Assembly (NCBI GenBank): GCA_013390765.1
Contig: JACAST010000003.1
Coordinates: 1-35,106 of the forward strand
Direction of reading: 5' to 3'
Origin: Marine Group I thaumarchaeote
Lineage (GTDB): Archaea; Thermoproteota; Nitrososphaeria; Nitrososphaerales; Nitrosopumilaceae
Length of the DNA: 35,106 nucleotides
In this document: positions 26,975 through 35,106 of the stretch, piece after piece
Layout: the number at the start of each line of letters is the position of its first letter
Position numbering within the stretch: position 1 is the first letter of the stretch
Notes under the pieces: generated by a model
Told to the model about the DNA's origin: nothing
Seen by the model: the letters and a program-made list of their open reading frames with translations, nothing else
Database searches by the model: none
Position numbers and translations under genes: made by a program

Positions 26975-28105
26975 TTATGACTGGATTTCACATAGAGGGT
27001 TTGCTTTTATCACAAAAACATCCTCAGCTTTTTGACTTTCTTTTATTTCGTTATAATCAGAACTAGAACAACATACCACTATTGTTGTTTTGTCATTATG
27101 AAACAAGTCTACTGAACCAGTTGATGTTTCTACATCACCAATATAATCACGCAGCTTAGAGGTAATAATATTTAACATTTCAATCTTATCTCCTCTCATC
27201 TCATTTATATCCAATGTCCAAGCCAATACAATTTTTGTCTTACTAGCTTTTAGCTCATTTTTTTTCAAAGTTATTCTAACGGTATCAATTAATCTCTTGA
27301 TATACCCATTAATTCCTCTAATGCTTCCATTAATAAGATACATCAAAGTTTGTGCGCTTTCAAATGAGGCAGCAAGCATATGCAGGTCATAAAGGCCAGT
27401 TGTCATATCGTCAAGGTAAATATTTTTAAAATCATTAAATAATGTGGTACGTTTTGTATCATTTTTTACAAATTTACAAACCTCTAAAATGCTACACAAA
27501 CTAGAAAATCTTTGTATAGTGTTAATGGCATGTAAATACTCTGCCGAAGAAATATCCACAAATTTTTTTTCTTTTTTATCAATTTTTAAAAGTGATAAAA
27601 GATTTTTTTCATCAGGTTTTTTTAGCGAACCAATTGCCTCAGGTATTTTGTTTAAATCGTGTATTGGAAAATAAAAGTAAGAAATTAATTTTCCAGCCTC
27701 AAACCCAGTAATATGTTTTAAAAGTGAGATATTTTCGTTATTTCCATTAAATCCAGTTGGAAGGCAATTAATGACTGAGCTGCCTTTCTTCAATTCTGCT
27801 ACTGCATCTTTGAACTTGGAATTTACTTCTGCTTTTAAATCATGGCCAGTTTTCCTTATTCGTGGTGTAAAGAAAAGATATTGAGCTTTTGAAATTGCAA
27901 TATTACTTGGTTCCATAGAAAGTAGAGGTTCATCTTCTCTAAGCGATGTCACATTTGAATAGGTTTTTGCAATTTCAGGTGTTAACAATATTGCAGATGC
28001 TTTTGCTTCATCGATTATCCGTACGTCTGCGCCATTAATAGCCATCTGGCTAGCAAGATAGTATCCTTCCGTACTTAGTCCAAAAAATACAACTTTTTCT
28101 TTCAT
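26975..28105 (-). CDS. Rossmann-fold protein resembling UDP-sugar dehydrogenases, function unknown
   Basis: A 376-aa protein I cannot assign. The N-terminus VVFFGLSTEGYYLASQMAINGADVRIID (residues 4-31) is a dinucleotide-binding start with an acidic beta-2 end. KAQYLFFTPRIRKTG and KKGSSVINCLPTGFNGNNE match the NAD-binding half of UDP-glucose/GDP-mannose dehydrogenases. The central helical part (about 190-290) matches the dimerisation helices only loosely. I do not see the usual catalytic Cys motif of that family, so it may bind a nucleotide without being a dehydrogenase. It lies 32 bases upstream of grpE on the same strand. C-terminal CC (residues about 350) is unexplained. Confidence 0.55.
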   Translation of the reverse strand: MKEKVVFFGLSTEGYYLASQMAINGADVRIIDEAKASAILLTPEIAKTYSNVTSLREDEPLLSMEPSNIAISKAQYLFFTPRIRKTGHDLKAEVNSKFKDAVAELKKGSSVINCLPTGFNGNNENISLLKHITGFEAGKLISYFYFPIHDLNKIPEAIGSLKKPDEKNLLSLLKIDKKEKKFVDISSAEYLHAINTIQRFSSLCSILEVCKFVKNDTKRTTLFNDFKNIYLDDMTTGLYDLHMLAASFESAQTLMYLINGSIRGINGYIKRLIDTVRITLKKNELKASKTKIVLAWTLDINEMRGDKIEMLNIITSKLRDYIGDVETSTGSVDLFHNDKTTIVVCCSSSDYNEIKESQKAEDVFVIKANPLCEIQS

Positions 28106-28144
28106 AATATATACATCTTAGATATCTAGGCTAAGAAATACTTA

Positions 28145-29209
28145 TTGCGGTTTGGAATTAAATTAAAATACTTGAAGATTTGGTTTGATGTTTTAACTCC
28201 AAAACAGATTCTTTTTTTTGAATCCATGATCAAACGCATTAAAAGAAATCATACTGTGTTATGTACTTCACGCGATTATGACCAAGTAACACAATTAGCA
28301 AAAATAAGAAATCTTAAGTTGGTAATAGTAGGAAAGCATGGAGGATCCAAAAGGCATGATAAGCTAAATGCTAGTCTACGTAGGGCAAAATTACTATCTA
28401 CAAGAATAAAGGGATTTTCACCTGATATCACGATAAGCTTCTGTTCACCTGAAGCAGCAAGAGTTTCCTATGGATTAAACATTGATCACATATGTTTTTC
28501 TGATTCACCACATGCCAATGCTGTTATGCGGCTTGTTATACCTCTAGTTCAAAAACTGTTGATCCCATGGATTATTCCAAAAAAGGAATTCACAAAATTT
28601 GGAATTAATAGCAAAGACATTATAAGTTACAGAGCAATTGATGCTGCAATAATAGCGAAACGAAAGGTTTCAAAAAATAGTAAAAAACTAGTTAAAAAAA
28701 GTAAAAGAAAAGTGATTCTGGTTAGGGTTGAAGAGGAATATGCTTCTTATTCAACAAAAAAAAGACCTGCAATTCCCATAATCAAAGAAATCATAAAAAA
28801 TTTTAGTGATCAAGAAATCATTGTAATGGGACGGTATACTTCTCAAGTAAGACACTTAGATCAAACTTTTGGCAAGAAAATCAGAGTGTTTAACAAAATT
28901 GTTGATAGTAAAATATTGTTAGAAAATGCTGACGTTTTCGTTGGATCTGGCGGAACAATGACCGCCGAATCTGCACTGCTTGGTATTCCTACAATTTCAT
29001 ACAATGCTGTTCCAAATATTATAGAAGCCTATCTTGTCAGGAAAAAATTGGTGATAAGAGAAACAAATCCTAAACAGGTAGTAATATCAATCAGGAAGAT
29101 TCTTGGATCCTCCAATTTAGAAATAAAAAAGAAATCTAAAAAGATGCTAAATTCTATGGAAGATCCTTATCCCATTCTTGTAAAAACAATGAAATCTGTA
29201 TTAAAGTAA
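28145..29209 (+). CDS. DUF354 family protein (GT-B-like)
   Basis: A 354-aa DUF354 protein. The family has a MurG/UDP-N-acetylglucosamine epimerase-like GT-B fold but no established role. It shows the DUF354 opening (LKIWFDVLTPKQILFFESMIKRI, HTVLCTSRDYDQVTQLA), HGGSKRHDKL, PDITISFCSPEAARVSYGL, ICFSDSPHANAV, a KKRKV-rich linker and the C-terminal ADVFVGSGGTMTAESALLGIPTISYNAVPN, a nucleotide-sugar-like binding loop. Two starts are possible: TTG 28145, or TTG 28172, which gives the more usual KIWFD beginning. A TATA-like AATATATAC at about 28107-28115 favours the former. It is divergent from the Rossmann gene. Confidence 0.82.
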   Translation: MRFGIKLKYLKIWFDVLTPKQILFFESMIKRIKRNHTVLCTSRDYDQVTQLAKIRNLKLVIVGKHGGSKRHDKLNASLRRAKLLSTRIKGFSPDITISFCSPEAARVSYGLNIDHICFSDSPHANAVMRLVIPLVQKLLIPWIIPKKEFTKFGINSKDIISYRAIDAAIIAKRKVSKNSKKLVKKSKRKVILVRVEEEYASYSTKKRPAIPIIKEIIKNFSDQEIIVMGRYTSQVRHLDQTFGKKIRVFNKIVDSKILLENADVFVGSGGTMTAESALLGIPTISYNAVPNIIEAYLVRKKLVIRETNPKQVVISIRKILGSSNLEIKKKSKKMLNSMEDPYPILVKTMKSVLK

Positions 29210-29210
29210 T

Positions 29211-29217
29211 ATTATAA
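29211..29217 (+). promoter_or_regulatory. TATA-like box of the tRNA-Gln gene
   Basis: ATTATAA is centred 28 bases before the tRNA 5' end, the canonical distance, and lies just after the stop of the DUF354 gene. Confidence 0.5.
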
Positions 29218-29241
29218 GGGGAAAGTGAAAAAATGTACTGA

Positions 29242-29313
29242 AGCCCGGTAGTGTAGTGGCAAGCATAGGGGCCCTTGGAGCCTTTGACCTCGGTTCGAGT
29301 CCGGGCCGGGCTA
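29242..29313 (+). tRNA. Probable tRNA-Gln (TTG) with C at position 33
   Basis: A 72-nt class I tRNA. The acceptor AGCCCGG pairs with CCGGGCT, discriminator A; the D stem is GTGT with GCAT; the T arm is CTCGG-TTCGAGT-CCGGG. The anticodon stem GGGGC/GCCTT (two G-T pairs at the base) closes a 7-base loop CCTTGGA, so the anticodon is TTG (Gln) and the base before it is C instead of the near-universal U33. The other possible loop settings break the stem. No intron, no encoded CCA. Confidence 0.8.
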
Positions 29314-29321
29314 TTATTTTT

Positions 29322-30083
29322 TTAAAAATCCATTTTAGTTAACAATTTTGTTGCGATAACAAAAAGAATAGATGCCAATACTATCAAAACTACCATTTCT
29401 AAAATAACAAACTCTGTAATTGTACCAAAAATTCCAGCCCTAATTATGTCAACAAGGTATGTTAATGGATTAAGATAAAATATAGTCGCAAGAGGTTGTG
29501 GAGAACCAGCAGCAGGATAAAATGCTGTACTTACAAACGCAAAGAAAATAAAAACTGTGTTAATAATTACATTAAATCCCTCACTTGAACGCAGTTTCGC
29601 GGAGATGATTGAAGCAATGGAACCAAATAATATTGCGCCAACTATTGAGCTGAAAACTATGAGTGGAATTGTGACTAGGCTAAATTCTGCTGATTGAAAA
29701 AATACTGGATAGCCAACTGCCGCAATTAACGCCGCACTGACTAGACCGACTATTGCAATAGTGGTAATATTGCTAAGAATATAGTTTGATCTTGTAAATG
29801 GACCTGACATTATTTGTTCAAACATTCCATGCCGTCTATCATTCCAAATTATAATTCCAGAAATGAGAGTGCTGTTCATAATGTTAAAACCGATCATCCC
29901 AGAAGCTAAGAATGCTGGGTAGCTTAGATTCTTGGTTCCAAAAGATACTTCATCTATCAGTGAAGTGTACGCAAAACCGGCTACAAAAATCCAAATCAAG
30001 GGAAAAATCACCTGCCAGATTAAAAAACCTGGATTTACTGAGATGGTAATATTTCTATTAACTAATCTGATTATCGGATGCAT
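29322..30083 (-). CDS. ABC-2 type transporter permease
   Basis: A membrane permease of about 253 aa of the ABC-2/DrrB/NodJ type, with six predicted helices (for example LIWQVIFPLIWIFVAGFAY, IGFNIMNSTLI, ITTIAIVGLVSAALIAAVGY, VVLIVLASILFVIA). A conserved short DRRHGMFEQIMSGPFTRSNYILSNI stretch follows the second helix, as in multidrug and polysaccharide exporters. ATG 30083 is preferred; a GTG at 30092 would add three residues. Its start overlaps the end of the ATPase gene by about 26 bases, so the two genes form one exporter unit. Substrate unknown; lipid, drug or polysaccharide export are all possible. Confidence 0.9.
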   Translation of the reverse strand: MHPIIRLVNRNITISVNPGFLIWQVIFPLIWIFVAGFAYTSLIDEVSFGTKNLSYPAFLASGMIGFNIMNSTLISGIIIWNDRRHGMFEQIMSGPFTRSNYILSNITTIAIVGLVSAALIAAVGYPVFFQSAEFSLVTIPLIVFSSIVGAILFGSIASIISAKLRSSEGFNVIINTVFIFFAFVSTAFYPAAGSPQPLATIFYLNPLTYLVDIIRAGIFGTITEFVILEMVVLIVLASILFVIATKLLTKMDF

Positions 30084-31011
30084 TAGAATCACTTACAACT
30101 TTAAGAAATATTTCTTCAAGATTTGTTGGTATTGCAGACAAATCATCTATAGCTATATTGTTTTGATTTAAAATTTTTAGAATGTTCATTAAAACAAGTT
30201 CAGAATCAGCAGAATGTATTATGATTGTAGCTCCTGTATTAAATTCAATTTTACAGTCCTGAATGTTTTCTAAAAGACTTCCTAATGTTTCAGTGTTAGA
30301 TGAAACATGAATTTTGATTGTTTTTTCATGCCCAAATCTTTTTTTAAGTTCATTTGGTGAGTCAACAGTAATTATTTTGCCTTTGTTAATAATTGCAATA
30401 TTATCACAGAAATATTCTGCCTCGGTCAGCACATGTGTGGTGTAAAATATTGTTAGGTTTTTTTCCTTTACTTTATTTTTTAAAAAATCTAATAATTGCC
30501 TTCTAGCAGTTGGATCCAGTCCGACAGTAGGTTCATCTAAGAACAACAAATCCATATCGTGCATGAACTCACGGGCAACCTGAACTCGTCTTCTCTGACC
30601 GATAGAAAGATCCTCATTTTTTTTCTTTCTAATTTCAACTAGATTAAAGGTGGTAAGAAGTTCTTCTGTTTTATCCATTCTAGTTTTTTTGTCAAGGTTC
30701 CACATCATCCCATATTTTTCAAGTGATTTTTCTACTGAGAGTGTGGGTTCGTAACTTGGTTGTTGTAAAACCACGCCAATTTTTTTTCTTATTCGCAATG
30801 GTTCCTTTGCAGAATCAATTTCTAGAACTGAAATTTTGCCACTAGTTGGCTGGATCAATGTGGTTAACAGTTTAATCACGGTTGATTTTCCTGCTCCATT
30901 TGGTCCTAGAAAACCAAAAATTTGTCCCTCATCGACATCAAGATCTATACCATCTACTGCGTTTATTCCATCATACGATTTGAAGAGCGATCGGGCAAAA
31001 ACAGATTTCAT
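30058..31011 (-). CDS. ABC transporter ATP-binding protein (DrrA/NatA type)
   Basis: A 317-aa ABC ATPase that powers the ABC-2 permease. Walker A GPNGAGKST is at 36-44, the Q-loop LQQPSY near 88, the ABC signature LSIGQRRRV near 135, Walker B LLFLDEPTVGLD near 155-166, and the switch His in YYTTHVLTEAEYF-like YTTHVLTEAEY. A C-terminal extension of about 90 residues is typical of DrrA-type ATPases. It is divergent from the RPA gene, with a short spacer between the starts. All catalytic motifs are intact. Confidence 0.95.
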   Translation of the reverse strand: MKSVFARSLFKSYDGINAVDGIDLDVDEGQIFGFLGPNGAGKSTVIKLLTTLIQPTSGKISVLEIDSAKEPLRIRKKIGVVLQQPSYEPTLSVEKSLEKYGMMWNLDKKTRMDKTEELLTTFNLVEIRKKKNEDLSIGQRRRVQVAREFMHDMDLLFLDEPTVGLDPTARRQLLDFLKNKVKEKNLTIFYTTHVLTEAEYFCDNIAIINKGKIITVDSPNELKKRFGHEKTIKIHVSSNTETLGSLLENIQDCKIEFNTGATIIIHSADSELVLMNILKILNQNNIAIDDLSAIPTNLEEIFLKVVSDSNASDNQIS

Positions 31012-31078
31012 GTTTCTTGAAATCCTAGACTCCTTAAATGTTAATAAGAGCTAAAAAGAAGAAATTGAAGGGAGCAAC

Positions 31079-32473
31079 TTGTCAGAGTTTGAAGAATTAT
31101 TAGAAAAAATTCAGGAACAAAAACCTGAATTAACTAAGCAAGATATTGAAGATAGGATTAAACAAAAAAAGGAAAAGATAGGTACAGGTTATTTGACAGA
31201 TCAGGGAGCTCTTTTTCTTATTGCGTCAGATCTAGGAATATCATTAAAGCAGACTTTGAAAGTTGAAATGAACCTAAAGGATCTTTACGTAGGCGCTAAG
31301 GATGTATCAGTTGAAAGTAGGGTGCTGAACATTTCACCTGTAAAGCAGTTTTCTAGAAAAGATGGCTCTCCTTTCCTACTTAGAACCATGACGGTTTATG
31401 ATAATGATTCTGCTGTAAGTGTTAAGCTTTGGGATGAAAAAGCTAACCTGGCAGGGATTGAAGATCTGAAACCTGGTGATTTGATAAAAATAATCAAGGC
31501 TTATGTTAAATCGGATCTTAATGGCAGTCCAACGATAAATGTTGGTTCGGGATCTAATATCGAGTCAACCAATAAAGAAAGTGAGATTTGCCCAATTGAT
31601 GATCTAACTATTGACGCCAGTGAGATTAAGGAAAATCAAAATAATCTGGTTGTTTCAGGTAAAATAGATGGCGGTATAACTACACTAGAATTTACGAACC
31701 GGCGTGGCGAACCAGGAAAGGGACTTAGAATGAGATTGAAAGGGAATGATGGTACTACAAAAGGAGTGGTGATATGGGGAAAAGATGAATCGTTCTTACC
31801 GAAAGTTATTTCCCAGAATGCAAAAGTTAGGCTCTTGGGTGTTAGAACAAAGGTAGGAAACCAAGGTCTTGAGATTCATGGAAATGAGGCAACACTGATT
31901 GAAATTGAAGGGGGAAAAGAGTTAGAACCTGTTATTGTACGTATTGCTACAAAAAGAAATGAAGGAGAAAAAACGGTTGCCATAGGTATAGACATTAAGA
32001 AAAACATGGTATACGTGTCAGATTCTTCAAAGATGCTAGATTCGGTTAGTACAGGAGATGTTATAGAATGTATGCCTTCAAAAGTTTTTGGTAGTTCTAT
32101 AACAATAAACCATGATTCGTTTCTAAGAAAAATTGATGATGATAAAAGCATACCACCATTATCCAGTCTGAGAACAAAAATTTCCGAGGTTAAATCTGGA
32201 AATGATTACTGTGTTGAGGCCATAATTTTGAAAGAGCCAGAAAGGCGAGAAGTTCAAACAAAAACTGGAGAAACAATTTTGTTATCTGAAATGTTTGTTG
32301 AAGATGACAGTGGTCAGATTTGGATTAAGGGGTGGAGAAACCAAGCTGTTCTTTTAGATGGGCTTTCTGTGGGCGAGATAATTTCTGTGACTGCAGTTAA
32401 CGCAAAAGCTGGACTTGAAGGAAGAACAGAATTGTTTTTAACTCCATTTTCAGCTATTGTAAAAAAGAACTAG
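31079..32473 (+). CDS. rpa: Replication protein A-like ssDNA-binding protein
   Basis: A 464-aa OB-fold protein of the archaeal RPA (RPA1/RPA41) type, which coats single-stranded DNA in replication and repair. A helical N-terminus of about 65 residues precedes three to four OB folds. The first (about 70-165) reads VESRVLNISPVKQFSRKDGSPFLLRTMTVYDNDSAVSVKLWDEKANL; the second (about 185-275) contains GLRMRLKGNDGTTKGVVIWGKDESF; the last (about 365-455) contains LLSEMFVEDDSGQIWIKGWRNQA. I see no C-terminal zinc finger. The start is TTG 31079. Its stop is shared with the converging helicase gene (CTAG at 32470-32473). Confidence 0.9.
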   Translation: MSEFEELLEKIQEQKPELTKQDIEDRIKQKKEKIGTGYLTDQGALFLIASDLGISLKQTLKVEMNLKDLYVGAKDVSVESRVLNISPVKQFSRKDGSPFLLRTMTVYDNDSAVSVKLWDEKANLAGIEDLKPGDLIKIIKAYVKSDLNGSPTINVGSGSNIESTNKESEICPIDDLTIDASEIKENQNNLVVSGKIDGGITTLEFTNRRGEPGKGLRMRLKGNDGTTKGVVIWGKDESFLPKVISQNAKVRLLGVRTKVGNQGLEIHGNEATLIEIEGGKELEPVIVRIATKRNEGEKTVAIGIDIKKNMVYVSDSSKMLDSVSTGDVIECMPSKVFGSSITINHDSFLRKIDDDKSIPPLSSLRTKISEVKSGNDYCVEAIILKEPERREVQTKTGETILLSEMFVEDDSGQIWIKGWRNQAVLLDGLSVGEIISVTAVNAKAGLEGRTELFLTPFSAIVKKN

Positions 32474-35106
32474 TCCCAAAAACCTCTTGTCATTACATAC
32501 TGTCTTTCAGCTTCGTAAATTTGTTTATACATAAGCTCTTGATCAGTCATATTTCGTAAAATTCTTGCGCCAGTGTCAGCACCAACTCCATAACCTGATA
32601 AGACAATTATAGCATTCTTGCCAAAAGTTTCAATCAATGAGGCAACTTTCCAGGCTCGTTTAAATCTGTGATTTTCTTCGGCAGAAAGTTTTTTGCCACT
32701 GTATTTTTTCTGAATGATTTTAATCAAATCATAATCTGAATAAAATGTGGTTGTAATTTGCCTGCTTTTACAGTATTTACAATGAAGGTTTTTCTTTACT
32801 TCTTTTGTAATAACAGCTAGTTGCCATTTGCCACAACGAGCACAAATTAGACGATGTTTCGCTTTCAACAATCGCTTTTTTACTAAATCGAGAATTGCCT
32901 TATCAACATTTGCTGGAGATGCATAATATTTTGTAGTGTGATCTAAGAGTGGTTCTGCTAATTTTGAAAACTTGTTAACATCAACCCATTCAATCTGGAT
33001 TTCTTTATTTCTAACTCTGTTTAAAATGATTTCAGTGCCTTTTAGATCAAACTTGTCATGAAATAACTCTCTTAGCGCTTCTCCAACAACTGGCGTGTTT
33101 TTATACCGCTCATAAATAAAATGACCAGATTTTCTATCATAAATAGCTCCACGGCCTACCATTCCAAATTTTTTGGCAACGCACCATGTTCTCCAATTAA
33201 CATTATGCGTTCCAATCAAAGATGCAGATACAACACTTACCAGATCAAATTTCTCCATTAAAGTTTCAACAAAGATCTTCTTGCTAATTCTTGCGTTGGA
33301 CTCCAAAACAATTCTGTAGGCATCTGATCTTGATTGAATAACATATCCAAGAGTAGATTCTAGTAGTGAAGAAAGTATAGTTGCCAAAGTTGAATTAATT
33401 TTTGTACCAAAACATGCATGGATAACAATATTACGATCTGTTCTTACAGATTCAATTACAATAGTTTTCTCATCAGGTATAATGTTAAAATCTAGTTCCA
33501 AAATAATTTTATTAATCATTGATAACGAACCACGCTTTACTTTATTTCTGAATAGTCCAACTTTTTGTGCAGTATCATAATCGACTGGAATATTTTCGCC
33601 CTCCCAGTAAGGTACCTTGTTTTTTTGACCACTAATTGGTTCAACATTTATTTGCAAAGATTTTTCATCAATGTTTAGTATTCTCCACTGCATTCCACGA
33701 AGAACAAAGATGTTTCCTGCTTCACCATGATCGCCTACAAACCTTTGATCTAAGGATCCTATGATTTTCTTTCCAACTGAATCAAATACCTTAAATTTTA
33801 AAATGTCTGGAATTGTTGAAAGGTTCTCAAAATAATATCTAAATGCTTTTCTTTTCTTCCAAAATTTCATTTTTTTCTTGTCAAAATACAAAATATAGAT
33901 CTGGTCTAAAATTTCTAGAACATTACAAAATTCATCTAATGTTAAATTTCTAAATGGATATGCCTGTTTAATTATTTTATACGCAAAATCAACAGATATT
34001 TCTCCCATCTGTAGTGATAGACCTACTAGATGGTGAGCCAAAACATCTAGAGATTCGTTATGAATTTTTTGTTCTTCAATAGAACTATTTTTTATTCTAT
34101 CAAGAATTGCTTTTGTTTCAAATTCATCATCAGGACTATTTGTGATGATTAGCCCTCTTGCAGAAGAATTTCTAAAATGTCTACTTCTGCCTATTCGTTG
34201 CATTAATTTTGATACTTGGCGTGGTGAACCATAATGAATTACAAGTTCCACCGAACCAATATCTAATCCTAATTCAAGAGATGATGTGCATACAACTATA
34301 CCACTTGCCCCACTTCGAAGTATACTCTCTGTTTCTTCTCTAACTTGTTTTGATAATGAGCCATGGTGTAACTCTATATTCATCAAAGTCTTTTCCCTTA
34401 GGATTGAAGCTAAAAATTCAGATTCACCTCTAGTGTTAGTAAACAAAAGAACTGGAGAATTTATGTCTGATTTTTCAATATATTCAATAATTGAATCTGC
34501 CACTTCAGAAATTGAGCCTTTCACAAATTTTACTTCAACATCATATTTCCTAATTGATTTATCTTGAATTATCTTACATGGTTTCTTTGTTCCAGCAAGA
34601 AAGTGCGCAGCATCCTCAATATTTCCAACAGTGGCTGATAAGCCAGTTCGTATGATTTTCTGATTTGAGTTAAGTTGTAGCCTTTCTAGGCTTATTGATA
34701 GTTGAGAACCTCTTTCACTTGACAAAAGCTCATGCACTTCATCAATTATGACTCGCTCCAGTTCAGAAAGTGCCGTTAACATTTTCTGTTGGGTAAGAAG
34801 AATAACAAGCGTTTCTGGTGTTGTAATTAATACATCAGGCGGTGAGTCTGAAATTTTTTTTCTAAGTGATTGGGGTGTATCACCATGTCTAACTTGAATT
34901 GTTAGATCTTCTTGTTCAGCATATTTGGTTATTCTTCGAAAAATATCTCGGTTAAGTGATCTTAATGGTGTAACGTAAAGCACCTTGATCTTTCCCTGCT
35001 TTTTTGTTTCTTTTATCTGTGAGAAAATAGGAATTACAATACATTCTGTTTTACCAGAACCAGTTGGTGCTATAACCAACGAATCAATTTTTTTTGACAA
35101 ATTATT
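32470..35106 (-). CDS. lhr: Lhr-type superfamily 2 helicase, N-terminus outside the window
   Basis: About 878 residues of an Lhr-like DNA/RNA helicase; the frame stays open to the window edge, and the Q-motif side is missing. Motif I APTGSGKTE is right at the edge; motif Ia VTPLRSLNRDI, DEVH (IIDEVHELL), LSATVGN (III), LLFTNTRGESEFLA (IV), VCTSSLELGLDIG (V) and QRIGRSRH (VI) follow. After the RecA lobes comes the Lhr winged-helix/C-terminal core, then a late Cys4 ribbon (CARCGKW...CKYCKS) near the last 110 residues. Lhr enzymes act in DNA repair or RNA metabolism. It converges on rpa with stop codons sharing the four-base palindrome CTAG. Confidence 0.9.
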   Translation of the reverse strand, partial: NNLSKKIDSLVIAPTGSGKTECIVIPIFSQIKETKKQGKIKVLYVTPLRSLNRDIFRRITKYAEQEDLTIQVRHGDTPQSLRKKISDSPPDVLITTPETLVILLTQQKMLTALSELERVIIDEVHELLSSERGSQLSISLERLQLNSNQKIIRTGLSATVGNIEDAAHFLAGTKKPCKIIQDKSIRKYDVEVKFVKGSISEVADSIIEYIEKSDINSPVLLFTNTRGESEFLASILREKTLMNIELHHGSLSKQVREETESILRSGASGIVVCTSSLELGLDIGSVELVIHYGSPRQVSKLMQRIGRSRHFRNSSARGLIITNSPDDEFETKAILDRIKNSSIEEQKIHNESLDVLAHHLVGLSLQMGEISVDFAYKIIKQAYPFRNLTLDEFCNVLEILDQIYILYFDKKKMKFWKKRKAFRYYFENLSTIPDILKFKVFDSVGKKIIGSLDQRFVGDHGEAGNIFVLRGMQWRILNIDEKSLQINVEPISGQKNKVPYWEGENIPVDYDTAQKVGLFRNKVKRGSLSMINKIILELDFNIIPDEKTIVIESVRTDRNIVIHACFGTKINSTLATILSSLLESTLGYVIQSRSDAYRIVLESNARISKKIFVETLMEKFDLVSVVSASLIGTHNVNWRTWCVAKKFGMVGRGAIYDRKSGHFIYERYKNTPVVGEALRELFHDKFDLKGTEIILNRVRNKEIQIEWVDVNKFSKLAEPLLDHTTKYYASPANVDKAILDLVKKRLLKAKHRLICARCGKWQLAVITKEVKKNLHCKYCKSRQITTTFYSDYDLIKIIQKKYSGKKLSAEENHRFKRAWKVASLIETFGKNAIIVLSGYGVGADTGARILRNMTDQELMYKQIYEAERQYVMTRGFWD

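Noticed and set aside
29262-29290. Reading the tRNA at 29242 as tRNA-Pro (TGG) or tRNA-Ser (GGA)
   Set aside because: Placing U33 before TGG breaks the anticodon stem with two C-C mismatches, and a GGA reading would require a Ser-type long variable arm that is absent.

Overview
The window is about 35 kb of AT-rich archaeal chromosome. The gene set points to an ammonia-oxidising thaumarchaeon (Nitrososphaeria, probably Nitrosopumilus-like): AglB oligosaccharyltransferase, a tetraether-synthase-like radical SAM enzyme, Pelota, Cdc48/VAT, GatD/GatE, RPA, an Lhr helicase, archaeal SRP RNA, and TATA boxes placed for leaderless mRNAs. The phylum is inferred from gene content and order; no database search was possible. 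Both ends cut through genes (an epimerase on the left, an Lhr helicase on the right).

Bases 1-8560 form a surface-glycan locus. It holds two NAD-dependent sugar epimerases, two GT-B glycosyltransferases, a methyltransferase-like protein, AglB, a NeuD/PglD-type acetyltransferase and a polysaccharide-deacetylase-fold protein. Several genes flanking aglB look more AT-rich than aglB itself, as expected for exchangeable glycan-decorating genes around a conserved core. A 269-bp spacer between convergent genes (2197-2465) is full of inverted repeats.

Bases 8570-11800 carry a Tes-like radical SAM protein divergent from a TrmB-family regulator. The regulator is overlapped by a DtxR-type regulator that keeps the primary metal site, and a 54-aa Cys-rich mini-protein follows. 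This suggests metal- or redox-linked control of membrane lipid synthesis (inference).

Bases 11960-22980 are mostly housekeeping genes: an unknown 131-aa protein, pelA, cutA, a site-2 protease, a tRNA-thiolase of the NcsA/TtuA type, SRP RNA, acylphosphatase, an isolated ribosomal protein uL2 gene, cdc48, and gatD-gatE. GatDE makes Gln-tRNA by amidating Glu-tRNA(Gln), and a probable tRNA-Gln gene lies in the same window at 29242-29313. A tRNA-Leu(CAG) follows gatE.

Bases 23150-35106 hold a 56-aa CxxC protein, the grpE-dnaK-dnaJ chaperone cluster with an unassigned Rossmann-fold gene upstream, a DUF354 protein, tRNA-Gln with an unusual C33, a two-gene ABC exporter, an OB-fold RPA protein and the Lhr helicase.

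No CRISPR array, insertion sequence or prophage was seen. The points most worth following are the Tes/TrmB/DtxR neighbourhood, the tRNA-Gln C33, the structured 2.2-2.4 kb spacer and the uncharacterised gene upstream of grpE.
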